Origin: DATFCK01 sp963728975 | GTDB taxonomy: Bacteria; Verrucomicrobiota; Verrucomicrobiia; Chthoniobacterales; UBA10450 | Reading direction: 5' to 3' | DNA length: 64,000 bases | Assembly (NCBI GenBank): GCA_963728975.1 | Contig: CAVSMF010000002.1 | Span: forward strand, 310,001-374,000 | In this document: piece by piece, positions 1 to 8,807 of the stretch | Position numbering within the stretch: the stretch's first letter is position 1 | How the letters are laid out: every line of letters begins with the position of its first letter | Translations under genes and position numbers: made by a program | Notes under the pieces: model-generated | Database searches by the model: none | What the model saw: the letters and a program-made list of their open reading frames with translations, nothing else | What the model was told of the DNA's origin: nothing

Positions 1-13
1 AGATTGAATCGTA

Positions 14-262
14 ATGCCACTCACCTTCGAATGGGATCCGCGCAAAGCGCGATCCAACCTCGCGAAACACGGTGTCGCCTTCGAAAGGGCTACTACCATC
101 TTCGGGGATCTAACCGAACGAAACGCTTCATCACCATGGGCGAGGCCCTCGACAACAAATTGCTCGTTGTCGTCCACAGAACGCAGCGATAATATCCGCA
201 TCATTAGTGCCCGACGGGCAAACTCGCGGGAACGGAAATTTTATGAAGAAGAAATCTCGTAA
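14..262 (+). pseudogene. BrnT-like toxin, internally deleted (copy A)
   Basis: The N-terminus (FEWDPRKARSNLAKHGVAF) and the C-terminus (NIRIISARRANSRERKFYEE) are typical of the BrnT/DUF4258-type RNase toxin family. The middle is in the wrong frame: the expected residues RFITMGEALDNKLLVVVH are read in the +1 frame at about 129-190. Compared with the second copy near 2.5 kb, about 40 bases are missing after the FGD residues, followed by a compensating shift, so the core strand region is scrambled. It is probably inactive. It overlaps the start of the BrnA-like antitoxin at 243, the usual toxin-antitoxin order. Family assignment is firm; loss of function is inferred. Confidence 0.7.
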
Positions 263-515
263 ATCCGAAGAACGCTCGATGAAAAGCGATTACGATTTCT
301 CTCAAGCGGTGCGCGGAAAGTACGCGCGGCGTTATGCGCAAGGGGCGAACGTTGTGATCCTGGAGCCCGATGTCGCCAAAGTGTTTCCCACTTCGAAGGC
401 AGTGAATTCTTCCCTGCGAAAAATCATTCGGCAGCGAGCATTGGAACCCGCCCGGTAGCAGTTTATCAGTGTTTCCGCTTTTTTGGCTTCGCCACAATCC
501 TTCTTCCGATTACTG
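118..515. repeat. Direct repeat, copy A (brnT 3' end, brnA and downstream)
   Basis: This segment is nearly identical to about 2472-2855 in the same orientation. It covers the end of the BrnT-like gene, the BrnA-like gene and the following noncoding stretch ending near the cttccgatta bases. The two copies bracket about 2 kb with a YbjN-like gene and an MNT/HEPN pair. They differ by small indels, notably about 13 bases missing inside the second antitoxin copy. Confidence 0.8.
243..458 (+). CDS. BrnA-like antitoxin (copy A)
   Basis: This 71-aa basic protein has the core KSDYDFSQAVRGKYARRYAQ, then NVVILEPDVAKVFP and a C-terminal SLRKIIRQ helix. That is the pattern of the small antitoxin that commonly follows BrnT toxins and carries a ribbon-helix-helix-like C-terminus. 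The start at 243 overlaps the last bases of the BrnT frame, as is usual for coupled pairs; ATG 279 is an alternative start. The antitoxin should bind its toxin and repress its own promoter. It appears intact although the adjacent toxin is broken, which is a common end state because losing the antitoxin first would be lethal. Confidence 0.7.
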   Translation: MKKKSRKSEERSMKSDYDFSQAVRGKYARRYAQGANVVILEPDVAKVFPTSKAVNSSLRKIIRQRALEPAR

Positions 516-668
516 CCTTCTCCTTCCCCTAATAATGCAAGAAAAAAGGACCGACCCCTAGATGTCGATCCGGGATGACATTGATTTGATAGCCTTGTGA
601 GTGGGCCGGCACTTGCTCTTAGTCCGCAAATCCGAATGCAATAGCAAATTCAACCCCGCGCAACGAAT

Positions 669-1100
669 ATGATTGGAGCTAAGCAGGGAGACAGTCGAGT
701 TCAAGCTTTGCTTGACCAGTTGGAATTGAAGTACGACATCGATAGTGACGGCGACTTCAGGGTGGGATTTAATCTCGAGGACGGTCGCACCCAACTTGCC
801 TTCATCCGATCGGAGACAACTCAGTTCGGGAAATTCGATATTCGCGAAATTTTTTCGGTGGCTCACATCTCGGAAGGTCCGCTTGACGCCGGGCTGGCGA
901 ACGCGCTGCTGATTTATAATGCGCACGTGAAGCTTGGTTCGTGGAGGGTCGAGCGGCAGGCGGACGACACATGCGTCGTCGCGTTTGCGGTCCAGATCGC
1001 CGCGAACACCGACGCCAAATCACTCTATACGGCTCTGGGTCTGGTCGTTAACACCGCCGACGACATCGAGCGCAAGCTCGACGAAGAAGACAAATTCTAA
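669..1100 (+). CDS. YbjN-domain protein
   Basis: This 143-aa acidic protein resembles the YbjN family: an alpha/beta fold with the QALLDQLELKYDIDSDGDF start, two hydrophobic strand blocks and a conserved N-A/N-x-L helix around residues 75-82 (GLANALLIYNAHVKLGS). YbjN proteins have been linked to stress and motility regulation or to chaperone-like roles, without a defined reaction. No signal peptide or membrane segment is visible. It stands alone between the BrnA-like gene and the MNT/HEPN pair. The assignment is moderate; a type III secretion chaperone-like fold is the main alternative. Confidence 0.55.
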   Translation: MIGAKQGDSRVQALLDQLELKYDIDSDGDFRVGFNLEDGRTQLAFIRSETTQFGKFDIREIFSVAHISEGPLDAGLANALLIYNAHVKLGSWRVERQADDTCVVAFAVQIAANTDAKSLYTALGLVVNTADDIERKLDEEDKF

Positions 1101-1311
1101 TTGAGAAGCGCATTTCCTTCCACTGCGTCCATAGCACTCGGCGGCTTAACTTGTCGCGCCCGTAGTCCGGCGGCTGCCGGACGAAGGCGGAAGCCATCGA
1201 CACGCGTTTTCTAACCAATCTTTCAACCGTTGGCTCTTGATCGGCCCGGCATCCCAATTTCTGTTGACGGAAGCCCGGGAGCCGCCGCCGCGCCCGCTAA
1301 AAATTGCTTGC

Positions 1312-1941
1312 ATGAGCGGTAAAACCGCACAATTGTATGGTGTTACCGCACAATCAAACTTTCTCGCTCAGATACTGTCATCTACCGTTAAAGCCGAGAT
1401 TTTCCGCCTGCTTTTCGGTTTGAATGGGCAGCCTTTACACGTCCGCGAACTCGAGCGTCGCTCCGGTTTGGCCATTGGCACTGTGCGCCAGGAACTCGCC
1501 CAACTTGCCAAGGCCGGTCTTATCGCATCCCACATGGACGGAAACAGAAAATATTACGCCGCTCGGCAAGATCATCCGTTGTACCCTGAGATTCGTGGCT
1601 TGGTTTTAAAAACAAGCGGCTTGGCCGAAGTGGTGCGCCGTGCCCTCGAAAGAGATAAGCGTATTGAGTTCGCCTTTATTTTCGGCTCGCTCGCGCAAGC
1701 TCGTGAGCAAGCCCACAGCGATGTTGACCTTCTGGTGGTCGGCGACCTCGGATTAAGAGATGTTACCAAACTTCTGAGCGGTGTAGTTGATAAAGTTGGC
1801 CGTGAAATTAATCCGAAGGTGTTTACTTCACATGAATTTAGGCGTCGAAAGAGGACCGGCGACCATTTTTTGAGTCGCGTCCTGGCCGAGCCCCGAATTT
1901 TTGTAATCGGAAGCGAAGATGAGCTTGGAACAATGGGCTAA
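1312..1941 (+). CDS. Winged-HTH fused to minimal nucleotidyltransferase (MNT antitoxin type)
   Basis: The N-terminal part (residues about 25-95) is an ArsR-like winged helix with the RELERRSGLAIGTVRQELAQL recognition region. The C-terminal part is a Pol-beta-type nucleotidyltransferase with FIFGSLAQA followed ten residues later by SDVDLLVV, the GS...DxD catalytic signature. Such HTH-MNT proteins are usually encoded directly before a HEPN protein; in MNT/HEPN pairs the nucleotidyltransferase neutralises the toxin by nucleotidylation. The HEPN gene here starts inside its 3' end (1919). The start at ATG 1312 is preferred over the upstream TTG at 1237 because the conserved part begins after it. 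Confidence 0.75.
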   Translation: MSGKTAQLYGVTAQSNFLAQILSSTVKAEIFRLLFGLNGQPLHVRELERRSGLAIGTVRQELAQLAKAGLIASHMDGNRKYYAARQDHPLYPEIRGLVLKTSGLAEVVRRALERDKRIEFAFIFGSLAQAREQAHSDVDLLVVGDLGLRDVTKLLSGVVDKVGREINPKVFTSHEFRRRKRTGDHFLSRVLAEPRIFVIGSEDELGTMG

Positions 1942-2356
1942 CAACGGTTGGCTTCGGACCCACCAGAGCAGCAAGCAAGAGGTCGCCGATCTTCTCGCGA
2001 TTGTGGATCGCGACCTTAAAGATGCGGAAGGCAACATTTCAGCCGATTGGCGATTCGGTATCGCCTATAACGCTGCCTTAAGACTTTGCACTATCTTGTT
2101 GCATGCTTCCGGGTACCGGCCCGAGCAAAAACTCGGCCATTACCGAACGATTGCTGCCCTTCCGTTAGTTCTTGGCGACGAGCACAAAGATAATGCGGAT
2201 TACCTCGATACCTGCCGGGCTAAACGGAACGCTGCTGAATACGACAGTGCCGGTGTGATAAGTGAAGATGAAGCAAAGGAATTGATCAACTTTACAAAAG
2301 AAATGCGAGAAGCCGTGAGGAAATGGTTGAACGAGAACCATCCGGAGCTTTGCTGA
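1919..2356 (+). CDS. HEPN-domain protein (toxin partner of MNT)
   Basis: This 145-aa all-helical protein has the SAV_6107-type HEPN signature RAKRNAAEYD around residues 101-110, where the family has R-x-x-R-N-x-x-x-Y-D. HEPN proteins of this kind act as RNases or as tRNA-targeting toxins and are held in check by the co-encoded nucleotidyltransferase. The start overlaps the upstream MNT gene by 23 bases, pointing to translational coupling. The 3' end runs into a hybrid helicase/BrnT fragment, so the last residues overlap recombined DNA, but the HEPN core looks complete. Confidence 0.7.
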   Translation: MSLEQWANNGWLRTHQSSKQEVADLLAIVDRDLKDAEGNISADWRFGIAYNAALRLCTILLHASGYRPEQKLGHYRTIAALPLVLGDEHKDNADYLDTCRAKRNAAEYDSAGVISEDEAKELINFTKEMREAVRKWLNENHPELC

Positions 2357-2619
2357 TTGGAAGTGCTGACCGGTCCCGTATTAACGTCGCCATTTCCCGC
2401 GCCAAATGCCTTGGGGTTGTCGTTGGCGATCCGCGGTCACTGACTATTCCGGACCCGGCACATTCGCCAGCCGAACGACGTTTCATCACCATGGGCGACG
2501 CCCTCGACAACAAATTGCTCGTTGTCGTCCACACAGAACTCAGCGATAATATCCGTATCGTTAGTGCCCGACGGGCAAACTCGCGGGAACGGAAAGTTTA
2601 TGAAGAAGAAATCTCGTAA
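2323..2619 (+). pseudogene. Chimera: SF1 helicase C-terminal fragment joined to BrnT C-terminus (copy B)
   Basis: Residues about 17-37 (RINVAISRAKCLGVVVGDPR) match the very C-terminal motif of superfamily 1 helicases of the COG1112 type. From SLTIPDPAHSPAERRFITMG onwards the reading frame is the second half of a BrnT toxin, including the middle section missing from copy A at 14-262. The join lies in the bases ggcgatccgc, where both parents can encode G-D-P, so microhomology recombination is plausible. Neither half could be functional alone. Confidence 0.65.
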
Positions 2620-2855
2620 ATCCGAAGAACGCTCGATGAAAAGCGATTACGATTTCTCGCAAGCGGCGCGCGGAAAGTACGCGCGGCGTTATGCGCAAGG
2701 GGCGAACGTTGTGATCCTTGAGCCCGATGCCGCTCGAAGGCAGTGAATTCTTCCCTGCGAAAAATCATTCGACAGCAGAGCCTTGGAACCCGCCCGGTAA
2801 CAGTTTATCAGTGTTTCCGCTTTTTTGGCTTCGGCACAATCCTTCTTCCGATTAA
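2472..2855. repeat. Direct repeat, copy B
   Basis: Second copy of the segment at about 118-515, same orientation, more than 90 percent identical by eye. It carries the BrnT 3' half, a truncated BrnA and the same downstream noncoding sequence. Confidence 0.8.
2600..2746 (+). pseudogene. Truncated BrnA-like antitoxin (copy B)
   Basis: The first 43 residues repeat copy A with one change (A for V after the SQA residues). About 13 bases are missing after the codons for EPD, which moves the frame and ends the protein six residues later (AARRQ). The C-terminal DNA-binding helix is lost. The missing end is still recognisable downstream in another frame (gtgaattcttccctgcg). Confidence 0.75.
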
Positions 2856-3273
2856 CGAATAACCATTAAGCGCGGCCGCAAAGGTAAATTTGATCGGCTT
2901 CTTTTTACACGCGCCACTTGTTGAGTGTCATGACTTTCTTAATTCGCAAGGATAAACGGAAGCGCTCGCTTTCTTGGACTGCGAAATTCTGTTGATGTTA
3001 ATTCTGCTTTTTCCTTCCCCTAATAATGCAAGAAAAAAGCACCGCCCCCCCAGATGTCGACTACTTCAATATTGCGAGCTCGATACTGCAGCAATGGTTA
3101 TGGTCTGGACTTCATTGGGCCAACTGGATGGCGAATACGGCTCGCGCGGCCTGAAATTCCATTGTAAGAAAAATTTCTTCTCTTGTCCGAAAGGGAATGC
3201 TGTAATATGAGCAGATGAACATACCCACTAATAAGCGCTTGCATTCATGTGCTACTTATATTCATATATATTT
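2856..3273. other. Intergenic region before the defence island
   Basis: No convincing gene is present. At 3007-3058 it repeats the motif seen at about 520-565 (cttcccctaataatgcaag followed by aaaaaa and a cgacc-type end), another dispersed short repeat. An AT-rich stretch at about 3239-3272 probably holds the promoter of the island, but I could not place -35 and -10 boxes with good spacing. Confidence 0.5.
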
Positions 3274-3558
3274 GTGCCCCGCCTACTAAATGGACGTAAG
3301 TTTCTCAACGCGAGTGAAGTAGCAAATCGTGCGGGAATTCATCGCCTTACGCTGTTACGCTGGATTCGAGAGGGGAAAATGCCAGACGTTTCACGTGATC
3401 GAAACGGCTGGAGAGTTTTTTCGGAAGAGGAAGCCGCTGGGATTGTGGCATATGCCACGTCAGTCGGCGAACGTACATCGCCCGCTCAAGCATTATTATT
3501 TCCCCATCTGAGTCGATCCTTGTCGACTGCACCATCTCAGGAATCACGATCCAAATGA
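3274..3558 (+). CDS. MerR/excisionase-type helix-turn-helix protein
   Basis: This small DNA-binding protein has the motif FLNASEVANRAGIHRLTLLR followed by W-I-R-E-G-K-M-P and R-N-G-W-R, the usual form of a MerR/Xis-type helix-turn-helix with its wing. The GTG at 3274 is preferred; the ATG at 3247 would add nine hydrophobic residues encoded in what looks like promoter DNA. It is the first gene of the island and its stop overlaps the ATG of the DUF4007 gene (ATGA), so it may be the operon's own regulator or a specificity subunit. The function is inferred from the motif alone. Confidence 0.65.
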   Translation: MPRLLNGRKFLNASEVANRAGIHRLTLLRWIREGKMPDVSRDRNGWRVFSEEEAAGIVAYATSVGERTSPAQALLFPHLSRSLSTAPSQESRSK

Positions 3559-4478
3559 CTGCGATCGGCGTCAATTATCGATTTTCCGGGCACGAGACAT
3601 TTCCGTGCCGATACACTTGGCTGCCAAAAGCTGTCCAATCGCTCACGCAGGACCCTGCCCTCTTCCGCAATGAGGATCAGGCGATGGTGCGATTAGGAGT
3701 CGGAAAGAACATGGTTCGTGCGATACGCTTTTGGGCTGATGCGACTGGTGTATCCGTTCCCAGTGGAGACGGCGCATCGGTGGTTTCTTCCTTCGGTTCC
3801 GATCTTTTAAGCGAGACTGGATTCGACCCTTTTCTTGAGGATGCGAGAACGCTCTGGCTTATTCACTGGAGAATTGCGACCAGTGCTGAACCACTTTTTG
3901 CTTGGGATTATCTTTTGAATACGTGGCACCGACCCGACTTCACACGCAGCGAGGCGGTACAATACTTGGCGGAGGAAGCTGGTCGCATGGGAAGAAAATT
4001 CTCGCGTGTGACACTCGAGAATCATTTCACGACATTCCTTCATACCTATGTTCCAACGCGGAGTAAGAAAGGTGAGGTCTTGGAGGACAACCTCGATTGC
4101 CCTCTAGTCGAGCTCGATCTAATCGTTAAGATCGGGGAGCGCTCGGCAGCTGACTGTAGCCGGCGAGAAGGTATCTACGCTTTCCGAACCGAAGAGAAGC
4201 CTGAGATTAGCGCAGAACTCTTCGTTTATTGTTTGAATGATTTTTGGTCAACACAGCATCCTAATGAAACGACGTTAACCTTCCGTGATGTGTGCGTCGG
4301 AAAGGGCAGCCCAGGACAAATATTCAAATTGCCGGAGAACGCGGTCCGTCAACGGTTGGAGAATTTAGACAATGATGCTCGAGGATGCTTCTCCTTTCAG
4401 GAATCTGCGGCTCTTCAGAGGATAGTAAGGCGCGGAGAAGTCTCGTCTCGAAAGCTGCTAAGGAGCATCTATCGCTAG
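3555..4478 (+). CDS. DUF4007 family protein
   Basis: The 307-aa protein begins with the diagnostic DUF4007 block YRFSGHETFPCRYTWLPKAV (residues about 8-27), followed by the LGVGKNMVRAIRFWADA helix. Later blocks include WLIHWRIATS. The biochemical activity is unknown. From memory of the family, DUF4007 genes sit in DNA phosphorothioation-type clusters beside a DndC-like sulfotransferase-fold protein and a large ATPase, exactly the neighbours seen here, so a role in target recognition or in assembling the modification complex is likely. It overlaps the HTH gene by four bases and is followed after nine bases by the ATPase. It is intact. Confidence 0.8.
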   Translation: MTAIGVNYRFSGHETFPCRYTWLPKAVQSLTQDPALFRNEDQAMVRLGVGKNMVRAIRFWADATGVSVPSGDGASVVSSFGSDLLSETGFDPFLEDARTLWLIHWRIATSAEPLFAWDYLLNTWHRPDFTRSEAVQYLAEEAGRMGRKFSRVTLENHFTTFLHTYVPTRSKKGEVLEDNLDCPLVELDLIVKIGERSAADCSRREGIYAFRTEEKPEISAELFVYCLNDFWSTQHPNETTLTFRDVCVGKGSPGQIFKLPENAVRQRLENLDNDARGCFSFQESAALQRIVRRGEVSSRKLLRSIYR

Positions 4479-4487
4479 GAGGGCGCG

Positions 4488-5657
4488 ATGATCGAACCGA
4501 AGATTTTCGATTTATTTAAAACGCAGAAGCGTTTTCTGAGATCCGCTCACTTGGAACGTGATTTTCGCGATCCTGCGGCATTGGAAGGTTACATTGTTAC
4601 TCCGGAAATTCAGCGTCGACTGAATCGACTCGGCTCGGGACTAAATCCAAAATCAGGGCAGCGTGCATGGCGCGTTACCGGTGACTACGGGTCCGGTAAA
4701 TCGAGTTTTGCACTGCTGCTAGCCCACGCGTTCGCAGGCAAGGACTCCAACCTACCGCCACAGATTCGACGCTCAATTGATCTTGGAGCTGTCAGAGAAA
4801 CACACTCACGACTACTGCCCATCTTGATAACTGGCTCTCGCGAGCCACTCGCCGTCGCCGTCTTACGCGGATTATCGAAGTCTTTAGATGACAGTTTCGA
4901 TAAGCGAGCTCAATTCCGATGCCTTTGCGAGATTCAGGAGGCATTAGCGGGTCCGTTGAAAGCAATTACCGACGAGCGTGTCCTAGCACTTATTCAACAA
5001 ACCAATTCAGAAATAATCGCGAAGAATCGTGCCACGGGTCTTTTGATTATCATTGATGAGCTCGGCAAGTTTCTTGAGTTCGCGGCTCTGCACCCAGAAC
5101 GGCAAGACGTCTTTTTCTTGCAGCAGCTCGCTGAAATCGCCACTCGAAGCGGGAAAGAGCCTCTGTTCACGATAGGCCTTCTGCATCAAGGATTTCATGC
5201 CTATGCAGATCAGCTCTCGCAGTCCGGGCAACGGGAATGGGAGAAAGTTGCCGGGCGATTTGAGGAAATTTTGTTCGATCAACCTTTGGAACAAATAACT
5301 CACCTGATCGGGGCGGCCCTCAATGTCACGGAGAATTCGTTCCCGCGGGGGTGGCCTGCGAGGGCCATCAATTGGACGCGGTCCGCGATCGATAATGGCT
5401 GGTTCGGCTCTGCCCCTCCAATATCGTCGCTCACTTCAGGTGCGAAGGGGATCTATCCCCTACATCCGACTGTAGTTCCAGTGTTGGTAAAGCTTTTTAA
5501 CCGTTTTGGACAAAACGAACGCTCGCTTTTTAGTTTTCTGTTGGCGAATGAACCATTTGGTGCAGACAGTTTTCGGACATCCCTGCAACCGCAGAGAATG
5601 TCTATCGGATTCACCATCTTTACGACTACGCGGCTGTTAACTTCGGCCATCGCTTGA
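4488..5657 (+). pseudogene. BrxC/PglY-like P-loop ATPase, N-terminal fragment
   Basis: This is the first piece of a roughly 1150-residue ATPase gene spanning 4488-7968. The fragment has Walker A GDYGSGKS at residues 65-72 and a Walker B region LLIIIDELGK around 185-194, with D-E for catalysis, as in BrxC/PglY-type ATPases of BREX and related systems. At about 5585 the frame breaks: the natural continuation (ENVYRIHHLYDYAAVNFGH) is in another frame, and the listed C-terminus is frameshift product. The ATPase probably drives DNA scanning or complex assembly for the modification enzymes. With at least six frame breaks along its length it cannot be made whole as sequenced. Confidence 0.7.
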
Positions 5658-5953
5658 GCGCTCAGAGCTATCGCAATCACTGGAACCACATTGACTCATT
5701 GGTACGAAGCTTTCCGTCAGCAAACGCTCTCGACATCGCGGTGCTGAAAGCCGTCGCCTTACTGAATCTTATCAATTCTCCAGACATGGTGCCTACGGAG
5801 GATTCACTCGTCTTGGCCGTGGCCAACTCGAATGCTGAGAATGAAGCGGCCGTCCGAACGCAATTCGTCGACTGCACAAAGAAAGACACGTTCTGTATAA
5901 TCGCGGCAAATCAGGCGGTTACTGCGTATGGTCTCATACCAGCGTCAATTTAG
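5654..5953 (+). pseudogene. BrxC/PglY-like ATPase, second fragment
   Basis: Continues the ATPase in the second frame; the coding sequence of this frame actually begins at about 5585, upstream of the TTG given as start. It reads through the helical region RNHWNHIDSL...VLKAVALLNLI. At about 5905 the frame breaks again: G-K-S-G-G-Y-C-V-W-S-H-T-S-V-N-L-D-Q-A-Y continues in a different frame to about 6030. This is the lid/linker part after the ATPase core. Confidence 0.55.
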
Positions 5954-6099
5954 ACCAAGCTTATGAGGCGGCTGGCCGAGCAGTCGGAATGACCCGCCGT
6001 GTGACGACGTTAATCAAAGAGAAAGCTTGATTCGCGACCTATAGTAGCTCGCCGGCATTATATCCAAACTGGGAATCTTCGTCACTTCGAAGTCCTATA

Positions 6100-6855
6100 T
6101 TGCAGCATTCTGGACCTCGAAAAAATCGTGTCTTCGGCGCGGGCAAAGCTGATGGAAGGATCATTATTCCGCTCTGTGAATCTGCGGAAGAGGTTTATCT
6201 AGCCCGTCGCTTTGCGGCTGAATTTCGGGATCATGGCGACACGGTCATCGGAGTAACAGAGCCATTAGGCTCTTTGGTAGGGCTGATTCGCGAGGTGGAG
6301 CGATGGAATTGGGTTCAAAAAAATACTCCCGAACTAAAAGATGATCGATATGCCCTCGAAGAGGTTAGCCGTCAATTGCAGATGGCTACTCAAACATTGG
6401 AGAAACGTGTGCAGCATTACGTTGGCTTGAAACAGTCACCTACTAACGGGATAGCTGTCAGATGGTTTCATGATGGTGCCGAGTTGACGCGCATTCGAAC
6501 GGCGAGCGAATTCATATCTTTCCTCTCCGATCTTTGTGATCGGCGTTATAGCAAGGCCCCTATTGTCCAAAACGAATTAGTTAATCGCCGCGTCTTGAGC
6601 TCCGCAGCCGCTGCCGCACGAATGCGCCTGCTCGAGCGGATGCTGACTCAGGCTGGCACGGAATTACTCGGCATGGATCCGACAAAAAAGCCTCCCGAGA
6701 TGTCGATTTACCTTTCCGTTTTGGCGCAATCGAAAATCCACCGGCATGACGGTTATAACTGGATCATCGCCGAGCCGGAGGCTGCCAAAGACCCTTGTCG
6801 GCTTCTGCCCGGCGTTGTCGCAAATAAAACGGATTTTAGATTCGAGACCCGATGA
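6100..6855 (+). pseudogene. BrxC/PglY-like ATPase, third fragment
   Basis: Third visible piece; the frame is established from about 6140 (KADGRIIIPLCESAEEVYL). Upstream, 6030-6140 is coding in yet another frame (RPIVARRHYIQTGNLRHFEV), so two breaks lie within about 120 bases. The piece contains a likely coiled-coil (WNWVQKNTPELKDDRYALEE). It ends by frameshift at about 6835, within a run of four A, after GVVANK; the next fragment carries on with RILDSRPDERVCVESIFEEL. Confidence 0.55.
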
Positions 6856-7618
6856 ACGAGTATGCGTAGAGTCAATTTTCGAGGAATTACGCCGCTTTCC
6901 GTTCGGAATTCGTGACGGACTGCTTCCGATTTTGCTCGTGGTCGTTCTGACCGAGCACCAACGCGAGATCGCATTATACGAAAATGGCACTTTCCTTAAT
7001 CACGTAGGACCAGAAGAGGTCTTGCGGCTATCCAAGCGCCCGGCAGCCTTCGATCTGCAGATGTGCCGTCTTAAAGGTGTTCGCCTAGCGGTTTTTGAAG
7101 ACTTACTCAGCGTGCTGAGCATCGAGAACATTTCACAGTCGAAATCACGTCTCTTGGATATGGTCCGCCCGCTATGCACGTTTGCGGCTGAGCTCCCGCA
7201 GTATGCTCGGACAACCGGCAATCTCTCCGAAAACGCCCGGCGGGTCCGTGATGTTATTCTTAATGCTCGTGAACCCGGTATTCTGCTGTTCAAAGAGCTC
7301 CCGACGGCTTGCGGGTTTGAGCCGTTTAATCTTGAGGCGCGCTCTCAGCGTAAAGAGGCCAGTCCACGACAATTTGCCCAAGCTCTAAAGACTTCGCTCG
7401 AAGAGCTAAGGATGTCATTCCCGCGATTGAAAGACAGAATTCGGGAAGCGATCGCTAGCGCATTCGAGGGAGCGGCCGGGTTCGACCAGGCATTCAGAGA
7501 TTCGCTCGCAGAACGTAGTGAGAATTTGCTAGTTAACCTCCGCGATTTGGATTTGAAGGCGTTTTGTTTGCGTGTGATGGACAGCAATCTTCCGAGCCCG
7601 ACTGGCTGGAATCTGTAG
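6746..7618 (+). pseudogene. BrxC/PglY-like ATPase, fourth fragment
   Basis: Real coding sequence in this frame runs from about 6835 (KRILDSRPDERVCVESIFEE) to about 7575; the first 30 residues are out-of-frame reading of the previous piece. It is rich in helices and contains the GIRDGLLPILLVVVLTEHQR block, common in the C-terminal half of BrxC/PglY-like proteins. It breaks again after RVMDS near 7580, and the next fragment continues with SSEPDWLESVGSFLAS. Confidence 0.55.
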
Positions 7619-7968
7619 GCAGCTTCCTAGCCTCCACTCCGCCATCCCTGTGGAAAGACGGTGACGAGGTTGTTTTTAAAGAAAAGCTTCAAGAGGTGGT
7701 GCACAAGTTTCTTCGAGTTGAGAGCGTTCTTTTTGCCGGTGCTGGAAAAAGATCTGCCGACTCAATGTTTCGAGTCGCGCTAACAGCTCGGGATGGCCAA
7801 GAACGTGACCAAGTTGTTCATCTCAGCGCCAATGAGAGGCACAAGGGCAAGGAACTGGAAAAGAACATCTCTAAACTGCTTGGCGATAATACTCGCGTCT
7901 CCGCGTATGCTTTGTCGCGTTTGATGTGGGAACTTTTGGAGAAAAAGGATGAGCGAAATCAAATTTAA
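7564..7968 (+). pseudogene. BrxC/PglY-like ATPase, C-terminal fragment
   Basis: Last piece of the ATPase, in frame from about 7580 to its natural stop at 7968. It ends in a charged helix (LSRLMWELLEKKDERNQI) and overlaps the start of the DndC-like gene by 20 bases, so the two were probably translated together. The family's usual length of 1100-1200 residues matches 4488-7968 when all fragments are joined. Confidence 0.55.
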
Positions 7969-8785
7969 TTCTAGTAAGCCAGTCCGACACATCCTTAGTT
8001 TGTCAGGGGGGAAAGACAGGACCGCGCTGGCGATTCACATGCGAAAAACGCGCCCAGAGTTGGAGATGGAATATGTTTTTTGTGACACGCAAAAGGAACT
8101 GACCGAGACGTACGAGTATCTCAACCGGGTCGAAGCGTTTCTCGGGAAGAAAATTGTTCGGCTGAACGCCAGGGCGGGATTTGACCATTGGCACAGCGTT
8201 TTCGGCGGCTACTTGCCATCGCCACAAATGCGGTGGTGTACAAAACTCTTGAAACTCAAACCGTTCGAGGAGTTTGTGGGCGAAGAGCCGGTTATCAGCT
8301 ACGTCGGAATTCGCGCCGACGAAGATCGGATTGGCTACATCAGCCACAAGGAAAACATCAAAGCGGTATTTCCTTTCAAGGACGACGGAATTGATTATGC
8401 GGGGGTTATGCGAATCCTCAACGAGAGCGGGATTGGACTGCCGCCTTATCTAAAATGGGGACGTACACATTCAGGCTGTTACTTTTGTTTTTTCCAACAG
8501 CCAATAGAATGGTTGCGTCTCCTCGAAACTCATCCCGAACAATTCGAACAAGCGCAAGCGTACGAGAAAATTAGTGATGAACCTGGCAAGACATTTACTT
8601 GGGTTCAAGGGATGTCGCTGAGCGAACTTCGCAAACCCGAAAATGCCGACAAGATCAGAGCCCGCTATTTGGAACGAAAAGAGCGCATTCGAAAATCTCG
8701 AGGTGATAAGAAGCTAGTTGAAACGTTGGCGGGTCTTGAGGATGAGGACGACAGCCCCAAGGCGTGCTTAATTTGTCAATTATAG
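7949..8785 (+). CDS. DndC-like PAPS-reductase-fold protein
   Basis: The 278-aa protein is of the phosphoadenosine phosphosulfate reductase/DndC type: an adenine-nucleotide alpha-hydrolase fold that activates ATP and handles sulfur. The PP-loop is SGGKDR at residues 19-24, where SGGKDS is expected; the Ser-to-Arg change is one base (agc to agg). The acidic VFCDTQKE strand, R-W-C-T-K (C97), SGCYFCFFQQP (C177, C180) and the C-terminal ACLICQL (C273, C276) supply cysteines that could hold an Fe-S cluster as in DndC. The gene overlaps the ATPase end. It likely inserts sulfur into the DNA backbone; the changed PP-loop makes activity uncertain. Confidence 0.8.
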   Translation: MSEIKFNSSKPVRHILSLSGGKDRTALAIHMRKTRPELEMEYVFCDTQKELTETYEYLNRVEAFLGKKIVRLNARAGFDHWHSVFGGYLPSPQMRWCTKLLKLKPFEEFVGEEPVISYVGIRADEDRIGYISHKENIKAVFPFKDDGIDYAGVMRILNESGIGLPPYLKWGRTHSGCYFCFFQQPIEWLRLLETHPEQFEQAQAYEKISDEPGKTFTWVQGMSLSELRKPENADKIRARYLERKERIRKSRGDKKLVETLAGLEDEDDSPKACLICQL

Positions 8786-8807
8786 CGCACTTAACCGGGA
8801 CCTTTAT

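Noticed and set aside
2974..3210. 78-aa frame before the defence island
   Set aside because: Reads through the cttcccctaataatgcaag repeat, without a family or ribosome site.
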